DNA of 64,000 bases from Methylocystis sp. ATCC 49242 (lineage in GTDB: Bacteria > Pseudomonadota > Alphaproteobacteria > Rhizobiales > Beijerinckiaceae), in contig NZ_KE124774.1 of NCBI RefSeq assembly GCF_000188155.2, positions 2,982,356 to 3,046,355 on the forward strand. The letters are read 5' to 3'. Made by a program: the position numbers and the translations under genes. A model generated the notes under the pieces. It had not been told where the DNA came from. It ran no database searches and saw only the letters and a list, made by a program, of their open reading frames with translations. This document shows, one piece after another, positions 37,725 through 46,540 of this stretch (its first letter is position 1; every line of letters begins with the position of its first letter).

Positions 37725-38723
37725 TTGAATTATCTGACCGCCCTTTCGACGCGCCTGCGCGCCGCCCTCGAGCCCCTGAGCCGGGCTTTCGGCGTGGCGC
37801 AGGCGCGTTTGACGAATTGGCGGTCGCACAAGCTGGACAATCTGGCGGAGGCGGAGGATCTCGGCGCCGAAAATTTAGGCGCCGATGCGCCGCCGGAAGA
37901 TGCGCCGGCCTGGGCCCGAGCGAAAACCGCGCCCGAGCCCGGCGGCCCTGACGCCGCCTTCTCCCCCGGCTCCTATCTCGAAGGGCCCGGCCATGACGGG
38001 CAGGGGCTGCTCTCGGTCCATAATCTCGCAAAGTCCTACAAGGCCCGCCGGGTGGTCGAGGACGTCAGTCTGCACGTCAAGCGGGGCGAGGCGGTCGGTC
38101 TGCTGGGTCCCAATGGCGCGGGAAAGACCACTGTTTTTTATATGATCACGGGTCTCGTGAAACCCGACAGGGGCGTCATCTCGCTCGATGGCTATGATGT
38201 GACGCCGCTCCCCATGTATCGCCGCGCGCGGCTCGGCATCGGCTATCTGCCGCAGGAGGCCTCTGTCTTCCGCGGCCTCTCGGTCGAGGACAATATCCGC
38301 GCCGTCCTGGAGATCACCCAGCCCGACGAGAAAAAGCGCGAGGAAGAGCTGGAGGCGCTGCTCGACGAGTTTCGCCTTACCCGCATGCGGCATACCCCCG
38401 CGGTCGCGCTATCGGGCGGCGAGCGGCGCCGTTGTGAAATCGCGCGCGCGCTGGCGGGCCACCCGTCCTTCATGCTGCTCGACGAACCTTTCGCCGGCAT
38501 CGATCCGATCGCGGTCGGCGGCATTCAGGACCTCGTGCGCCACCTCAAGGCCCGCGGCATCGGCGTGCTCATCACCGACCACAGCGTCCGCGAGACGCTG
38601 GGTCTGACGGACCGCGCCTATATCATCTACAACGGCCATGTGCTGACAGAAGGCCCGCCGGAGGAGATCGTCGCCAATCCGGACGTCCGACGCATCTATC
38701 TCGGCGAAGATTTCAAGATGTAA
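37725..38723 (+). CDS. lptB: LPS export ABC transporter ATPase with N-terminal extension
   Basis: A 332-residue LptB. The ABC core starts near residue 93 (GLLSVHNLAKSYKARRVV). Walker A GPNGAGKTT is at residues 128-136, the signature is ALSGGERRRCEIARAL, and Walker B is FMLLDEPFAGID. LptB powers LptFGC-dependent LPS extraction. The first 90 residues are not ABC sequence: a basic helical stretch then a Gly/Ala/Pro-rich acidic linker. The TTG at 37725 is uncertain. lptC and lptA, usually just upstream, are absent, while the rpoN-hpf-ptsN order downstream is standard. Confidence 0.94.
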   Translation: MNYLTALSTRLRAALEPLSRAFGVAQARLTNWRSHKLDNLAEAEDLGAENLGADAPPEDAPAWARAKTAPEPGGPDAAFSPGSYLEGPGHDGQGLLSVHNLAKSYKARRVVEDVSLHVKRGEAVGLLGPNGAGKTTVFYMITGLVKPDRGVISLDGYDVTPLPMYRRARLGIGYLPQEASVFRGLSVEDNIRAVLEITQPDEKKREEELEALLDEFRLTRMRHTPAVALSGGERRRCEIARALAGHPSFMLLDEPFAGIDPIAVGGIQDLVRHLKARGIGVLITDHSVRETLGLTDRAYIIYNGHVLTEGPPEEIVANPDVRRIYLGEDFKM

Positions 38724-38868
38724 TTGCGCGAATTGGGGGACGGTTGATTAACCCTTAGGCGTTTCGCCCCCTCCGGCGCCGAATGTTTGGCCCTGCGAAG
38801 CTGCGCCCGTCATGCTATAAGCAAGAAATGGGCCGTGCAGCGCGGCGTTGAGCGTGCGAGTGGGCGCA

Positions 38869-40440
38869 ATGGCGATTTCGACCAAGCTGATGATGCGCCA
38901 GGGCCAGTCCCTGGTGATGACCCCCCAGCTTCTTCAGGCGATCAAGCTGCTGCAATTCTCCAATCTGGAGCTTTCCGCCTTCCTCCACGACGAACTCGAG
39001 CGCAACCCGCTGCTCGAGGCGCAGGAAGGCGATGGCGGACCCGAATCCCGCGAGTCGCAGGACGCGGACTTCGTCGCCGAAGCAACTGATGGCGAACCTC
39101 ACGAAGGCGATTGGGCGCAGGACTCGCTTGCGATCGATTCGGCCACGCTTTCCGCCGATCTCGGCGCCGACGTCAGCAACGCCTTCGAGCCGGAAGGGCC
39201 GGCCGTCTCGCGCGAAGTCCCCCGCGAGGCGATGGAAGGCGCCGGTCTGTCCGCCACATCGTGGAACGGTTCCGCCGGCGGCGGCGGCGAAGACGGCGAG
39301 GCGCCCAATCTGGAGGCCTATGTCGCCGCGCGGCCGAGCCTGCACGAACACCTCGCCGAACAGCTCGCGCTGGCGCTCCCCGATCCGCGCCAGCGCATCA
39401 TCGGCCAGGCGATCATCGACGGAATCGACGAGACCGGCTATCTGCGCGAAAGCCTCGCCGACATCACGGAGCGGCTCGAGGCCGATCCGGCCGAGGCGGA
39501 AGCGATCCTCGCAACGATCCAGAGTTTCGAGCCTTCCGGCGTCGGCGCCCGCGATCTCGCGGAATGTCTCGCAATCCAGCTGAAGGAGCGGGACCGTTAC
39601 GACCCCGCCATGCAGATCTTCGTCGCCAATCTGCCGCTCGTCGCGAGACGCGACTTCGCCCAGCTCGCGAAGCTTTGCGGCGTCGACGCCGAAGACATAG
39701 CCGACATGGCGGCGGAGCTGCGCCGGCTCGATCCCAAGCCCGGCCGCGCCTTCGGCGACGCGCCGATCCAGCCCCTCGTCGCCGACGTCATCGTGCGCGC
39801 CGCGTCCGACGGCTCCTGGCTCGTTGAGCTGAACTCCGACGCCCTGCCGCGCGTGCTGGTCAATCACAGCTATGCGGCCAAGGTCAGCGCCGGCGCCCGC
39901 GACGGCGACAAGACCTTCATCTCCAACTGCCTTCAGAACGCCAACTGGCTGACGAAGAGCCTCGAGCAGCGCAGCCGCACCATTCTGAAGGTCGCCTCCG
40001 AAATCGTGCGGCTCCAGGACGCCTTTCTCGACAAGGGCGTCGAGCATCTGCGGCCGCTCAATCTGCGCACCATCGCCGACGCCATCGGCATGCACGAATC
40101 AACCGTCTCGCGCGTCACCTCCAACAAATACATGATGACGCCCCGCGGCATCTTCGAGCTCAAATATTTCTTCTCGGCCTCCATCGCGACGACGAGCGGC
40201 GGCGAGGCGCATTCGGCTGAATCCGTCCGGTTCCGCATCAAGCAGATGATCGATCGGGAAAGCGCCGACGACGTTCTCTCCGACGACGCCATCGTGGCGC
40301 GGCTCAAGGCGATCGACATCGACATCGCGCGGCGCACCGTCGCCAAATATCGCGACAGCCTGCGGATTCCGTCGTCTGTCGACAGGCGGCGGGCGAAAAT
40401 GGCGCTGGCGCGCGAGCAGGCGGCGCTGCAGGCGCACTGA
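38869..40440 (+). CDS. rpoN: RNA polymerase sigma-54 factor
   Basis: A 523-residue sigma-54. The N-terminal activator region is STKLMMRQGQSLVMTPQLLQAIKLLQ, the Gln-rich signature. An acidic linker follows at about residues 50-150. The core-binding region and the HTH MHESTVSRVTSNKYMMTPRG precede the RpoN box ARRTVAKYRD (about residues 487-496), which reads the -24 element. The ATG at 38869 fits the family N-terminus better than the upstream in-frame GTG-type starts. It is 145 bp after lptB and controls nitrogen-related promoters with activators. Confidence 0.98.
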   Translation: MAISTKLMMRQGQSLVMTPQLLQAIKLLQFSNLELSAFLHDELERNPLLEAQEGDGGPESRESQDADFVAEATDGEPHEGDWAQDSLAIDSATLSADLGADVSNAFEPEGPAVSREVPREAMEGAGLSATSWNGSAGGGGEDGEAPNLEAYVAARPSLHEHLAEQLALALPDPRQRIIGQAIIDGIDETGYLRESLADITERLEADPAEAEAILATIQSFEPSGVGARDLAECLAIQLKERDRYDPAMQIFVANLPLVARRDFAQLAKLCGVDAEDIADMAAELRRLDPKPGRAFGDAPIQPLVADVIVRAASDGSWLVELNSDALPRVLVNHSYAAKVSAGARDGDKTFISNCLQNANWLTKSLEQRSRTILKVASEIVRLQDAFLDKGVEHLRPLNLRTIADAIGMHESTVSRVTSNKYMMTPRGIFELKYFFSASIATTSGGEAHSAESVRFRIKQMIDRESADDVLSDDAIVARLKAIDIDIARRTVAKYRDSLRIPSSVDRRRAKMALAREQAALQAH

Positions 40441-40720
40441 CCTCGCGGCCTTGCGGGGAAATGACGCGGCGCCTGATTATGCTGCAGCGCCCATTGACTT
40501 CGGCGCCGGAGGCTTCTAACGCTTCAAAAAATTTCGTGGCGCGGCGCGGCGCCATGAGCGATTCGGGGCCGTGTCGGCGTCACGCGGGCGACCATGATTT
40601 CGAGACAGGCGGTCTCACAGGCTTGAAGAACAAAAACCGTAGCGGCGGCGCGCAGGAGCCAGAAAGACGAAAGTCTCTCTCGCTCTTCTCGGCCGTTCGC
40701 CGGAAAAGGGCGGAACAAGC
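40441..40720 (+). other. rpoN-hpf intergenic region
   Basis: A 280-bp gap without recognised RNA or protein genes. No clear promoter was identified. The region has several GC-rich inverted segments (for example GGCGCGGCGCGGCGCC near 40539) but no T-run terminator. Confidence 0.45.
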
Positions 40721-41293
40721 ATGTCCCTGAGAGTTTCAGGCAAGAACATCAATATCGGCGAAGCGCTGCGCACCCATATTACCCAGCGGCTCGAAACCGC
40801 CGCGTCGAAATATTTCGACGGCGCCATCAGTGGCCACGTCACCATCACGCCGGAAGGATCGGGCTACCGCGCCGATTGCAGCCTTCATCTGACCTCCGGC
40901 ATCGTCCTTCAGGCCGACGGCAGGGCGCAGGAGCCCTACGCCACCTTCGATCAGGCGGCGGACCGCATCGAAAAGCGGCTGCGCCGCTATAAGAGCAGGC
41001 TCAAGAGCCATCACGACGGGCATGGCCAGGAGGCCGCGCCCGAGGTCGTGCCCTATCAGGTGATCGAGGCGCCGGATCAGGAGAGCGACGCGCCGGCCGA
41101 ATTCAGCCCGGCGGTAATCGCGGAATCGACCAGGCGGCTGCCCCGCATGTCGGTTTCCGCGGCGGTGCTCCACCTCGACCTCACCGGCGCGCCCGTGCTC
41201 GTGTTTCGTCACGCAAATACAGGCCGCGTCAATATTGTGTATCGGCGCAGCGACGACAATATCGGGTGGATCGACACGCCCGGCGGAGAATAG
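40721..41293 (+). CDS. hpf: ribosome hibernation promoting factor, long form
   Basis: A 190-residue long HPF. The N-terminal domain (SLRVSGKNINIGEALRTHITQRLE to about KRLRRYKSRLKSHHDG) binds the decoding region of the 30S subunit. After an acidic linker the C-terminal domain (SVSAAVLHLDLTGAPVLVFRHANTGRVNIVYRRSDDNIGWIDTP) should dimerise and produce 100S ribosomes. Long HPF is standard in Alphaproteobacteria. It lies in the usual rpoN-hpf-ptsN order. Confidence 0.95.
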   Translation: MSLRVSGKNINIGEALRTHITQRLETAASKYFDGAISGHVTITPEGSGYRADCSLHLTSGIVLQADGRAQEPYATFDQAADRIEKRLRRYKSRLKSHHDGHGQEAAPEVVPYQVIEAPDQESDAPAEFSPAVIAESTRRLPRMSVSAAVLHLDLTGAPVLVFRHANTGRVNIVYRRSDDNIGWIDTPGGE

Positions 41294-41434
41294 GCGCGGC
41301 TGGCGCTTTCGAAAATCGCCGCCGGTCGGCCATAATAGCGGCTTCCTCGGCATGTAACTTGCGATTTGCTTCTGCCGGCGCGCGGGTCGGCAGAAGGACT
41401 GGCTTCACAAACGCTTCAACGGATAGGGCGTCGC

Positions 41435-41902
41435 ATGCGGCTTACGGATATTCTCACGCCGGAAGCGGTCATCGCCAATTTGAAGGCGACGACGAAAAAG
41501 CAGCTGCTTCAGGAGTTGAGCGATCGGGCGGCGAAGCTTTCTGGTCTGCCCGCGCGTGAAATCTTCGACGCGCTGCTGCATCGCGAGCGGCTCGGTTCGA
41601 CCGGAATCGGCGAAGGCATCGCCATTCCGCATGGCAAGCTCGCCAGGGTGAAATCGATTTTCGGGATTTTCGCGCGCCTCGATCGTCCGGTTGATTTCGC
41701 GTCGCTCGATGGCGCGCCGGTCGATCTGGTGTTTCTGCTGGTCGCGCCGGAAGCGTCGGGCGCCGATCATCTCAAGGCGCTAGCCTGCGCGGCGCGGATG
41801 CTTCGCGACCCTGGACTGGTCGCCACCATCCGCGCCACGCGGGATCATGACGCGCTCTACTCTCTGATTGCGCAGCGCTCGGCGAAGCCTCACGCCGCGT
41901 AA
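41435..41902 (+). CDS. ptsN: PTS IIA-like nitrogen regulatory protein
   Basis: A 155-residue EIIA(Ntr). The phosphorylated His66 is in GIAIPHGKLA, after ERLGSTGIGEG. FLLVAPEASGADHLKALACAARMLRD is the C-terminal signature. It receives phosphate from NPr and tunes potassium, nitrogen and carbon functions. The ATG at 41435 starts MRLTDILTPE, as in relatives; longer in-frame starts are not needed. The stop faces the KGG gene 15 bp away on the other strand. Confidence 0.96.
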   Translation: MRLTDILTPEAVIANLKATTKKQLLQELSDRAAKLSGLPAREIFDALLHRERLGSTGIGEGIAIPHGKLARVKSIFGIFARLDRPVDFASLDGAPVDLVFLLVAPEASGADHLKALACAARMLRDPGLVATIRATRDHDALYSLIAQRSAKPHAA

Positions 41903-41917
41903 CAATCGACGTCCGGC

Positions 41918-42214
41918 TTACTCGGCGGGCGTCGGTGCGCGCTTCTGTCCGCCGCCATGCGAGGCGTGTCCGCCTTTGCGGCCCGCTTCCGACGCCAGCA
42001 TGTGGTCGCGCGAGAAGCTGCGTTTGGCGGGATTCACGCTCTGGCCGCCCTTGCGTCCGGCGCGCGCAGCGAGATCGGGGTTCTGCGAAAAGCTGCGCTT
42101 TTCGTCGGGAACGCTCTTTCCGCCCTTGCGCGCGATGGCGCGTTGCTTTTCGGGGTCCATCGAAGCAAAGCCGCGATTGGATTTCTTTACTACAGGTTGC
42201 GTCACTTCAGTCAT
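41918..42214 (-). CDS. KGG-repeat stress-induced protein
   Basis: A 98-residue basic hydrophilic protein. Three KGG-type repeats are visible: ARKGGKSVPDEKRSFSQ, AGRKGGQSVNPAKRSFSR and AGRKGGHASHGGG. The pattern matches the YciG/Con-10 (KGG) family of small stress proteins found in desiccation or general-stress regulons. The start MTEVTQPVVKKSNRGFASMDPEKQ at 42214 is preferred; a frame extending to 42334 is not needed. Its upstream region (42215-42393) carries two GTACGTAC motifs. It is next to the general stress locus, but no GGAAC-type EcfG promoter was seen. Confidence 0.88.
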   Translation of the reverse strand: MTEVTQPVVKKSNRGFASMDPEKQRAIARKGGKSVPDEKRSFSQNPDLAARAGRKGGQSVNPAKRSFSRDHMLASEAGRKGGHASHGGGQKRAPTPAE

Positions 42215-42288
42215 TTTCGCCTCTCGAAGAATCCCCAGCTCCGATGCTGCAACATTCTCCAAAGGCCAAGTTTCTTTCAATTGCGGAT

Positions 42289-42312
42289 AGTACGTACCTT
42301 GGCAGTACGTAC
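42289..42312. promoter_or_regulatory. tandem AGTACGTAC motifs upstream of KGG gene
   Basis: AGTACGTAC at 42289-42297 and again at 42304-42312, spaced 15 bp start to start. The inner GTACGTAC is self-complementary, so each copy is a small palindrome, as expected for paired operators. It lies about 75-100 bp upstream of the KGG gene start on the minus strand. Confidence 0.5.
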
Positions 42313-42393
42313 TTAAGCGTGTATCGGTAAACATCGTTGAAAGGCGGAGGAAAAGACCCGTTGCGGCGCGCGGGCGGCGGCGCTGAAAAAACC

Positions 42394-43197
42394 TCAGGAA
42401 TCCCGTGGCCGCGAGCGCTTGTCGAAAAAGAGCGCCTGGCTGATCACGGCCTTGAGGCTTTCGACGCTGAAGGGTTTGGTGACGAGAAAGGCGGGTTCCG
42501 GCGGCGCGCCGGTGAGAAAGCGCTCCGGATAGGCCGTGACGAAGATCACCGGCGTCGAGAGATCGTTGAGAATTTCATTGACCGCGTCGAGTCCCGAGCT
42601 TCCGTCGGCAAGCTGTATGTCGGCGAGGATAAGCCCAGGCTTGCCCTCCTGAATGGCGCCAACCGCCTCGCGATGCGTGCGCGCCATGCCCACGACGCGA
42701 TGCCCCAATTCCTCCACAATGCTGCGGAGGTCATGAGCGATCAGCGGCTCGTCCTCGATGATCAGCACGTCGGTCGCGATCTGATCGGCGATCTCCGAGT
42801 TTGCGGCCTCGACCAGCGCCGCGGCCTCGCGTTCCGAAACCCCGAGCGTCTCGCCAACCTGCTCCAGATCGAAACCTTCGAGCGCGTTCAACAGAAAGGC
42901 GATGCGCGGGCGCAGCGAAATGGCGTCGAGATTGCGTCTTGCGCCGCCGATGTCTTCGGGCCCGGCGCAGGAGCGGTCGATGTGCGCGTTGATCGGAGCG
43001 TCGGCCCAGACATCGAGAAACAGACGATAAAGCGCGACCCGCGTATCGTCATGAGATTGTAATTTCTGGGGTTCAGCGACAAGCGCCTCGAGGGTCGCCA
43101 GCGCATAGGCGTCGCCGCCCTCGCGGTTGCCGACCAGCGCGCGAGCGAAACGGCGAAGATAAGGAATATGCGCTGAAACATCGAACGAAAGCGACAT
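42394..43197 (-). CDS. phyR: PhyR anti-anti-sigma response regulator
   Basis: A 267-residue two-domain protein. Residues 1-135 form a sigma-factor-like region (HIPYLRRFARALVGNREGGDAY..., EGFDLEQVGETLGVSEREAAALV). Residues 144-260 form a receiver: VLIIEDE with acidic Glu148 and Asp149, phosphoacceptor Asp193 in LADIQL, Thr221 in FVTAYPE and Lys241 in VTKPF. In the general stress response phosphorylated PhyR sequesters NepR and frees EcfG. The ATG at 43197 gives the normal N-terminus. It diverges from nepR-ecfG. A Phy-type histidine kinase, often adjacent, is absent here. Confidence 0.97.
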   Translation of the reverse strand: MSLSFDVSAHIPYLRRFARALVGNREGGDAYALATLEALVAEPQKLQSHDDTRVALYRLFLDVWADAPINAHIDRSCAGPEDIGGARRNLDAISLRPRIAFLLNALEGFDLEQVGETLGVSEREAAALVEAANSEIADQIATDVLIIEDEPLIAHDLRSIVEELGHRVVGMARTHREAVGAIQEGKPGLILADIQLADGSSGLDAVNEILNDLSTPVIFVTAYPERFLTGAPPEPAFLVTKPFSVESLKAVISQALFFDKRSRPRDS

Positions 43198-43279
43198 CTT
43201 ATACGACTCCGGCGGCGACCGCGTGCGGGAACAGAAGCGCTGACCGAACCACTGCGGCAAAACATCACGCATTTTTTAA

Positions 43280-43304
43280 GGAACCAATCCTTTGGCGGGA
43301 CGTT
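43280..43304 (+). promoter_or_regulatory. EcfG-dependent promoter of nepR-ecfG
   Basis: GGAAC (43280-43284), 16 bases, CGTT (43301-43304): an exact match to the EcfG general-stress promoter consensus. It points to nepR, 60 bp downstream, and implies autoregulation of the switch. Confidence 0.85.
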
Positions 43305-43364
43305 TTGCCTATCGTCCGTGCACTGCACTATATCGCGCGGCGAAATGAGTGCGCCACAGGAATC

Positions 43365-43781
43365 ATGAAACTCAAATTCGAGGGCTCCATGGGGAAAAAC
43401 AATCCGGAGAATATGGTTACGCGCGTAAAGGCTGACGAGGACCAATTCCCTGGCGACACGCGCTATTTCCCCGGACCCGGGTCCCGGACGATGGAAGCCT
43501 TCCCGAGAGGATTCAACGGGGGCTATGGCGCAGATCGTCTCGCCGCGCCGCGAGAAAAGGCGCTCGAGGCGAAAGGCCCGGCTCTCTGTTCGAACGGCGT
43601 CGCGGCCAAGGCCAAGCATGGCGTGGATTTCGGCGACGTCATCGGCAAGGAGCTCCAGAACCTCTATGACGACGTCATCGCCCAGCCGGTGCCGGATCGC
43701 TTTTTAAGTCTCTTGAACCAGCTGGAAAAGAATGTGGTATCCTCCGGGCTGTCGAAAAGCGCGCCCGGGGAGAGAGAGTGA
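43365..43781 (+). CDS. nepR: anti-sigma factor NepR
   Basis: A 138-residue protein whose C-terminal part holds the NepR helices (IGKELQNLYDDVIAQPVPDRF then LSLLNQLE, residues 93-121). NepR binds EcfG and blocks its access to core polymerase. The core motif is typical but the protein is longer than the usual 60-70 residues: an N-terminal tail of about 85 residues with Gly, Pro and charged residues precedes it. Starts at 43365 and 43389 are both plausible; the second has a better GAGGG ribosome-binding site. The stop overlaps the GTG start of ecfG by 4 bp. Confidence 0.9.
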   Translation: MKLKFEGSMGKNNPENMVTRVKADEDQFPGDTRYFPGPGSRTMEAFPRGFNGGYGADRLAAPREKALEAKGPALCSNGVAAKAKHGVDFGDVIGKELQNLYDDVIAQPVPDRFLSLLNQLEKNVVSSGLSKSAPGERE

Positions 43782-44344
43782 ACGCCGAGGGTCGTCGTCT
43801 CAACGGAGGAGAAAGCCCGAAGGCCGACCTCATTGCGGCTATCCCCAGCCTGCGCGCTTTCGCGGTGTCGATCTGCGGCAACTCCGACCGGGCCGATGAT
43901 CTCGTCCAGGAGACGCTGGTGAAGGCTTGGGGAAGTCTTTCTTCCTTCTCCGAGGGCACCAATCTCACGGCGTGGCTCTTCACAATCCTTCGCAACATCT
44001 ACTACAGCGAATATCGCAAGCGGCGACGCGAGGCGCCCGACCCGGACGGCGCGATCGCGGCGCGCCTCGTCGCGCCCGAGTCGCAGCATGCGCATATGGA
44101 TTTCCTCGATTTCCGCGACGCGCCGCAGAAGCTGCCGCTCGACCAGCGCGAGGCGCTCATTCTCGTCGCGGCCTCCGGCATGTCCTATGAGGAAGCGGCA
44201 GAGATTTGCGGTTGCGCGCCCGGCACGATGAAGAGCAGGGTCAATCGCGCGCGCAATCGCCTCGCCGAGCTCATGTCGCCTCCCGCCGGTCCCGCGGGCG
44301 AGGCGCGCGAGACGCGACGACAGGAAGCGCTCACCCAAGATTGA
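43778..44344 (+). CDS. ecfG: general stress ECF sigma factor EcfG
   Basis: A 188-residue ECF15-type sigma factor. Sigma2 includes [17 protein letters not shown] and [12 protein letters not shown], and sigma4 includes [19 protein letters not shown] then [25 protein letters not shown], the promoter -35-reading HTH. EcfG directs stress genes at GGAAC-CGTT promoters, one of which precedes nepR. The GTG start overlaps nepR by 4 bp, which fits stoichiometric synthesis of factor and antagonist. Confidence 0.95.
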   Translation: MNAEGRRLNGGESPKADLIAAIPSLRAFAVSICGNSDRADDLVQETLVKAWGSLSSFSEGTNLTAWLFTILRNIYYSEYRKRRREAPDPDGAIAARLVAPESQHAHMDFLDFRDAPQKLPLDQREALILVAASGMSYEEAAEICGCAPGTMKSRVNRARNRLAELMSPPAGPAGEARETRRQEALTQD

Positions 44345-44406
44345 AGCGGAATCGGAAATGCCGCATAGGGGGCGCATCATTCATGCCCTTCATGCGAGCG
44401 AAACCG

Positions 44407-45804
44407 ATGACTGAAGACCACCGTATTGAACGCGACTCCTTTGGCGACATCGCCGTGCCGTCCTGGGCTTACTGGGGCGCGCAGACGCAGCGCTCGCGCG
44501 AGAATTTTCCCATCGGCGGCGACACCATGCCGATCGAAATCATACACGCCCTCGCCCGCATCAAGCTCGCCGCCGCGCAGGTCAATGCGAAGAAGGGCCT
44601 GCTGAAGCCGGAAATCGCGGACGCCATCTCCGCCGCCGCGCGCGAAGTGATCGAGGGCAAGCTCGACGAACATTTTCCACTCGTCGTCTGGCAGACCGGC
44701 TCCGGCACCCAGACCAATATGAACGTCAATGAGGTCATCGCCAATCGCGCCAACGAAATGCTGGGCGCGGGACGCGGCGCCAAATCGCCCGTGCATCCCA
44801 ACGATCACGTCAATCTCGGCCAGTCTTCGAACGACAGTTTCCCGACCGCGATTCACATCGCCGGCGCGCTGACGATTTCGGGCCGCCTGCTGCCGGCGGT
44901 CGAGCGCCTGCATATCGCGCTGAACGCCAAGGCGCAGAAATTCGCGCATATCATCAAGATCGGCCGAACCCATCTGCAGGACGCGACGCCCGTCACGCTC
45001 GGCCAGGAATTTTCCGGCTACGCCGCACAGGCCGAATTCGCGTTGAAGCGCATCCGCTACAGCCTTGGCGATCTTCTCTTCCTCGCGCAGGGCGGCACGG
45101 CGGTCGGGACGGGCGTCAACACCTTCAAGGGATTCGGCGAAGAAGTCGCCGCTCATGTCGCACAGCAGACGGGGCTTCCTTTCCAGACCGCGCCCAACAA
45201 ATTCGAGGCGCTCGCCGCTCACGACGCCATCGTCTTCGCGCATGGCGCGATCAATTCGCTGGCTTCCGGCCTCTACAAGATCGCCTGCGACATTCGCCTG
45301 CTCGGCTCCGGTCCGCGCGCGGGCTTTGCGGAGCTGAAATTGCCGGAGAACGAACCGGGCTCCTCCATCATGCCGGGCAAGGTCAACCCGACGCAGGTGG
45401 AGTCCCTGACGATGGTCTGCACGCGCGTCTTCGGCAACAATGCGACGATCACCTTCGCGGCGTCGCAAGGCCATCTCGAACTCAATGTGCTGAAGCCTGT
45501 CGTCGGTTTCGCGCTGCTCGAATCGACGATTCTTCTGGCGGACGGAATCGACAGCTTCATCACGCGCTGCGTCGACGGCATCGAGGCGGATGAAGCGAAC
45601 ATCAAGCGTTTCCTCGAACGTTCGCTGATGCTCGTCACCGCGCTCGCGCCGAAGATCGGCTATGACGCAGCTTCAAAAATCGCGCGCGCCGCGCATCACA
45701 ATGGCACGAGCCTGAAGGAAGAGGCGCTTCTCTCCGGCAAGGTGACGGAAGCCGAGTTCGACGAAATCGTGCGGCCGGAGAAAATGCTGGAGCCCAACGA
45801 TTGA
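44407..45804 (+). CDS. fumC: class II fumarate hydratase
   Basis: A 465-residue iron-free fumarase of the TCA cycle. [16 protein letters not shown] is N-terminal. [20 protein letters not shown] and [13 protein letters not shown] are substrate sites, and the signature [13 protein letters not shown] carries the catalytic loop. The ATG at 44407 begins [13 protein letters not shown], as in relatives; an ATG about 24 bp earlier is possible. It converges with trmD, the two stops being 8 bp apart. Confidence 0.98.
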   Translation: MTEDHRIERDSFGDIAVPSWAYWGAQTQRSRENFPIGGDTMPIEIIHALARIKLAAAQVNAKKGLLKPEIADAISAAAREVIEGKLDEHFPLVVWQTGSGTQTNMNVNEVIANRANEMLGAGRGAKSPVHPNDHVNLGQSSNDSFPTAIHIAGALTISGRLLPAVERLHIALNAKAQKFAHIIKIGRTHLQDATPVTLGQEFSGYAAQAEFALKRIRYSLGDLLFLAQGGTAVGTGVNTFKGFGEEVAAHVAQQTGLPFQTAPNKFEALAAHDAIVFAHGAINSLASGLYKIACDIRLLGSGPRAGFAELKLPENEPGSSIMPGKVNPTQVESLTMVCTRVFGNNATITFAASQGHLELNVLKPVVGFALLESTILLADGIDSFITRCVDGIEADEANIKRFLERSLMLVTALAPKIGYDAASKIARAAHHNGTSLKEEALLSGKVTEAEFDEIVRPEKMLEPND

Positions 45805-45811
45805 TTGGCGA

Positions 45812-46507
45812 TCAGCCTTTCGGGGATTTGCGGGCGAGAAGGTCCGGCCTTCTCGCCCGCGTCAGTTTCAACGCCTCTTCATGGCGCCATTTCGCGATCT
45901 TCGCATGATCGCCGGAGAGCAGAATATCCGGTATCGCGCGCCCCTCCACTTCGCGCGGGCGCGTGTATTGCGGATATTCGAGAAGCCCGGTTTCGAAACT
46001 CTCCTCGTCGCCGGAAGCCTCCTCGCCCATCACGCCGGGAAGAAGCCGCACGCAGGCGTCGATGATCGTCAAGGCGGCGATTTCTCCACCCGATAAGATG
46101 TAGTCGCCGATCGAAACCTCTTCGAGATTTCTCGCGGCGATGATGCGCTCGTCCACGCCCTCGAAACGCGCGCAGAGAATGATCGCGCCCGGCCCTTGCG
46201 CAAGTTCGCGCACGCGCGACTGCGTGAGCGGTTTTCCGCGCGGGCTCGTGAGAAGGCGCGGACGCGGATCGCCGGCGGGCGCCGCGGCGTCGATCGCCGC
46301 CGCGAGAACGTCGGCGCGCATCACCATGCCGGGGCCGCCGCCCGCAGGCGTGTCGTCCACGGCGCGATGGCGTCCGAGCCCATGCTCGCGAATCTGTCTC
46401 GTCTCCAGTTCCCAGACGCCGCGCGTCAGCGCATCGCCGGCAAGCGAGAGGCCGAGCGGGCCGGGAAACATTTCGGGAAAGAGGGTCAGAATTGTCGCGC
46501 GCCACAT
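45812..46507 (-). CDS. trmD: tRNA (guanine-N1)-methyltransferase TrmD
   Basis: A 231-residue SPOUT methyltransferase that makes m1G37 in t[21 protein letters not shown] is N-terminal. [14 protein letters not shown] is the conserved loop. [12 protein letters not shown] and [13 protein letters not shown] form the knotted SAM site, and [22 protein letters not shown] is the C-terminal signature. It is the last gene of ffh-rpsP-rimM-trmD in this window; the usual next gene, rplS, is missing because fumC converges here. A 13-bp perfect hairpin (45830-45860) lies at its 3' end. Confidence 0.97.
   Translation of the reverse strand: MWRATILTLFPEMFPGPLGLSLAGDALTRGVWELETRQIREHGLGRHRAVDDTPAGGGPGMVMRADVLAAAIDAAAPAGDPRPRLLTSPRGKPLTQSRVRELAQGPGAIILCARFEGVDERIIAARNLEEVSIGDYILSGGEIAALTIIDACVRLLPGVMGEEASGDEESFETGLLEYPQYTRPREVEGRAIPDILLSGDHAKIAKWRHEEALKLTRARRPDLLARKSPKG
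45830..45860. repeat. 13-bp perfect hairpin within the trmD 3' end
   Basis: GCGGGCGAGAAGG (45830-45842) and CCTTCTCGCCCGC (45848-45860) with a five-base loop. It encodes the basic tail of TrmD. It lacks a T run on either strand, so it is not a classic terminator, but it lies between convergent fumC and trmD. Confidence 0.7.
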
Positions 46508-46540
46508 GGGGGCGTTATGGCATGCGGTCGTTAGAGGCTG

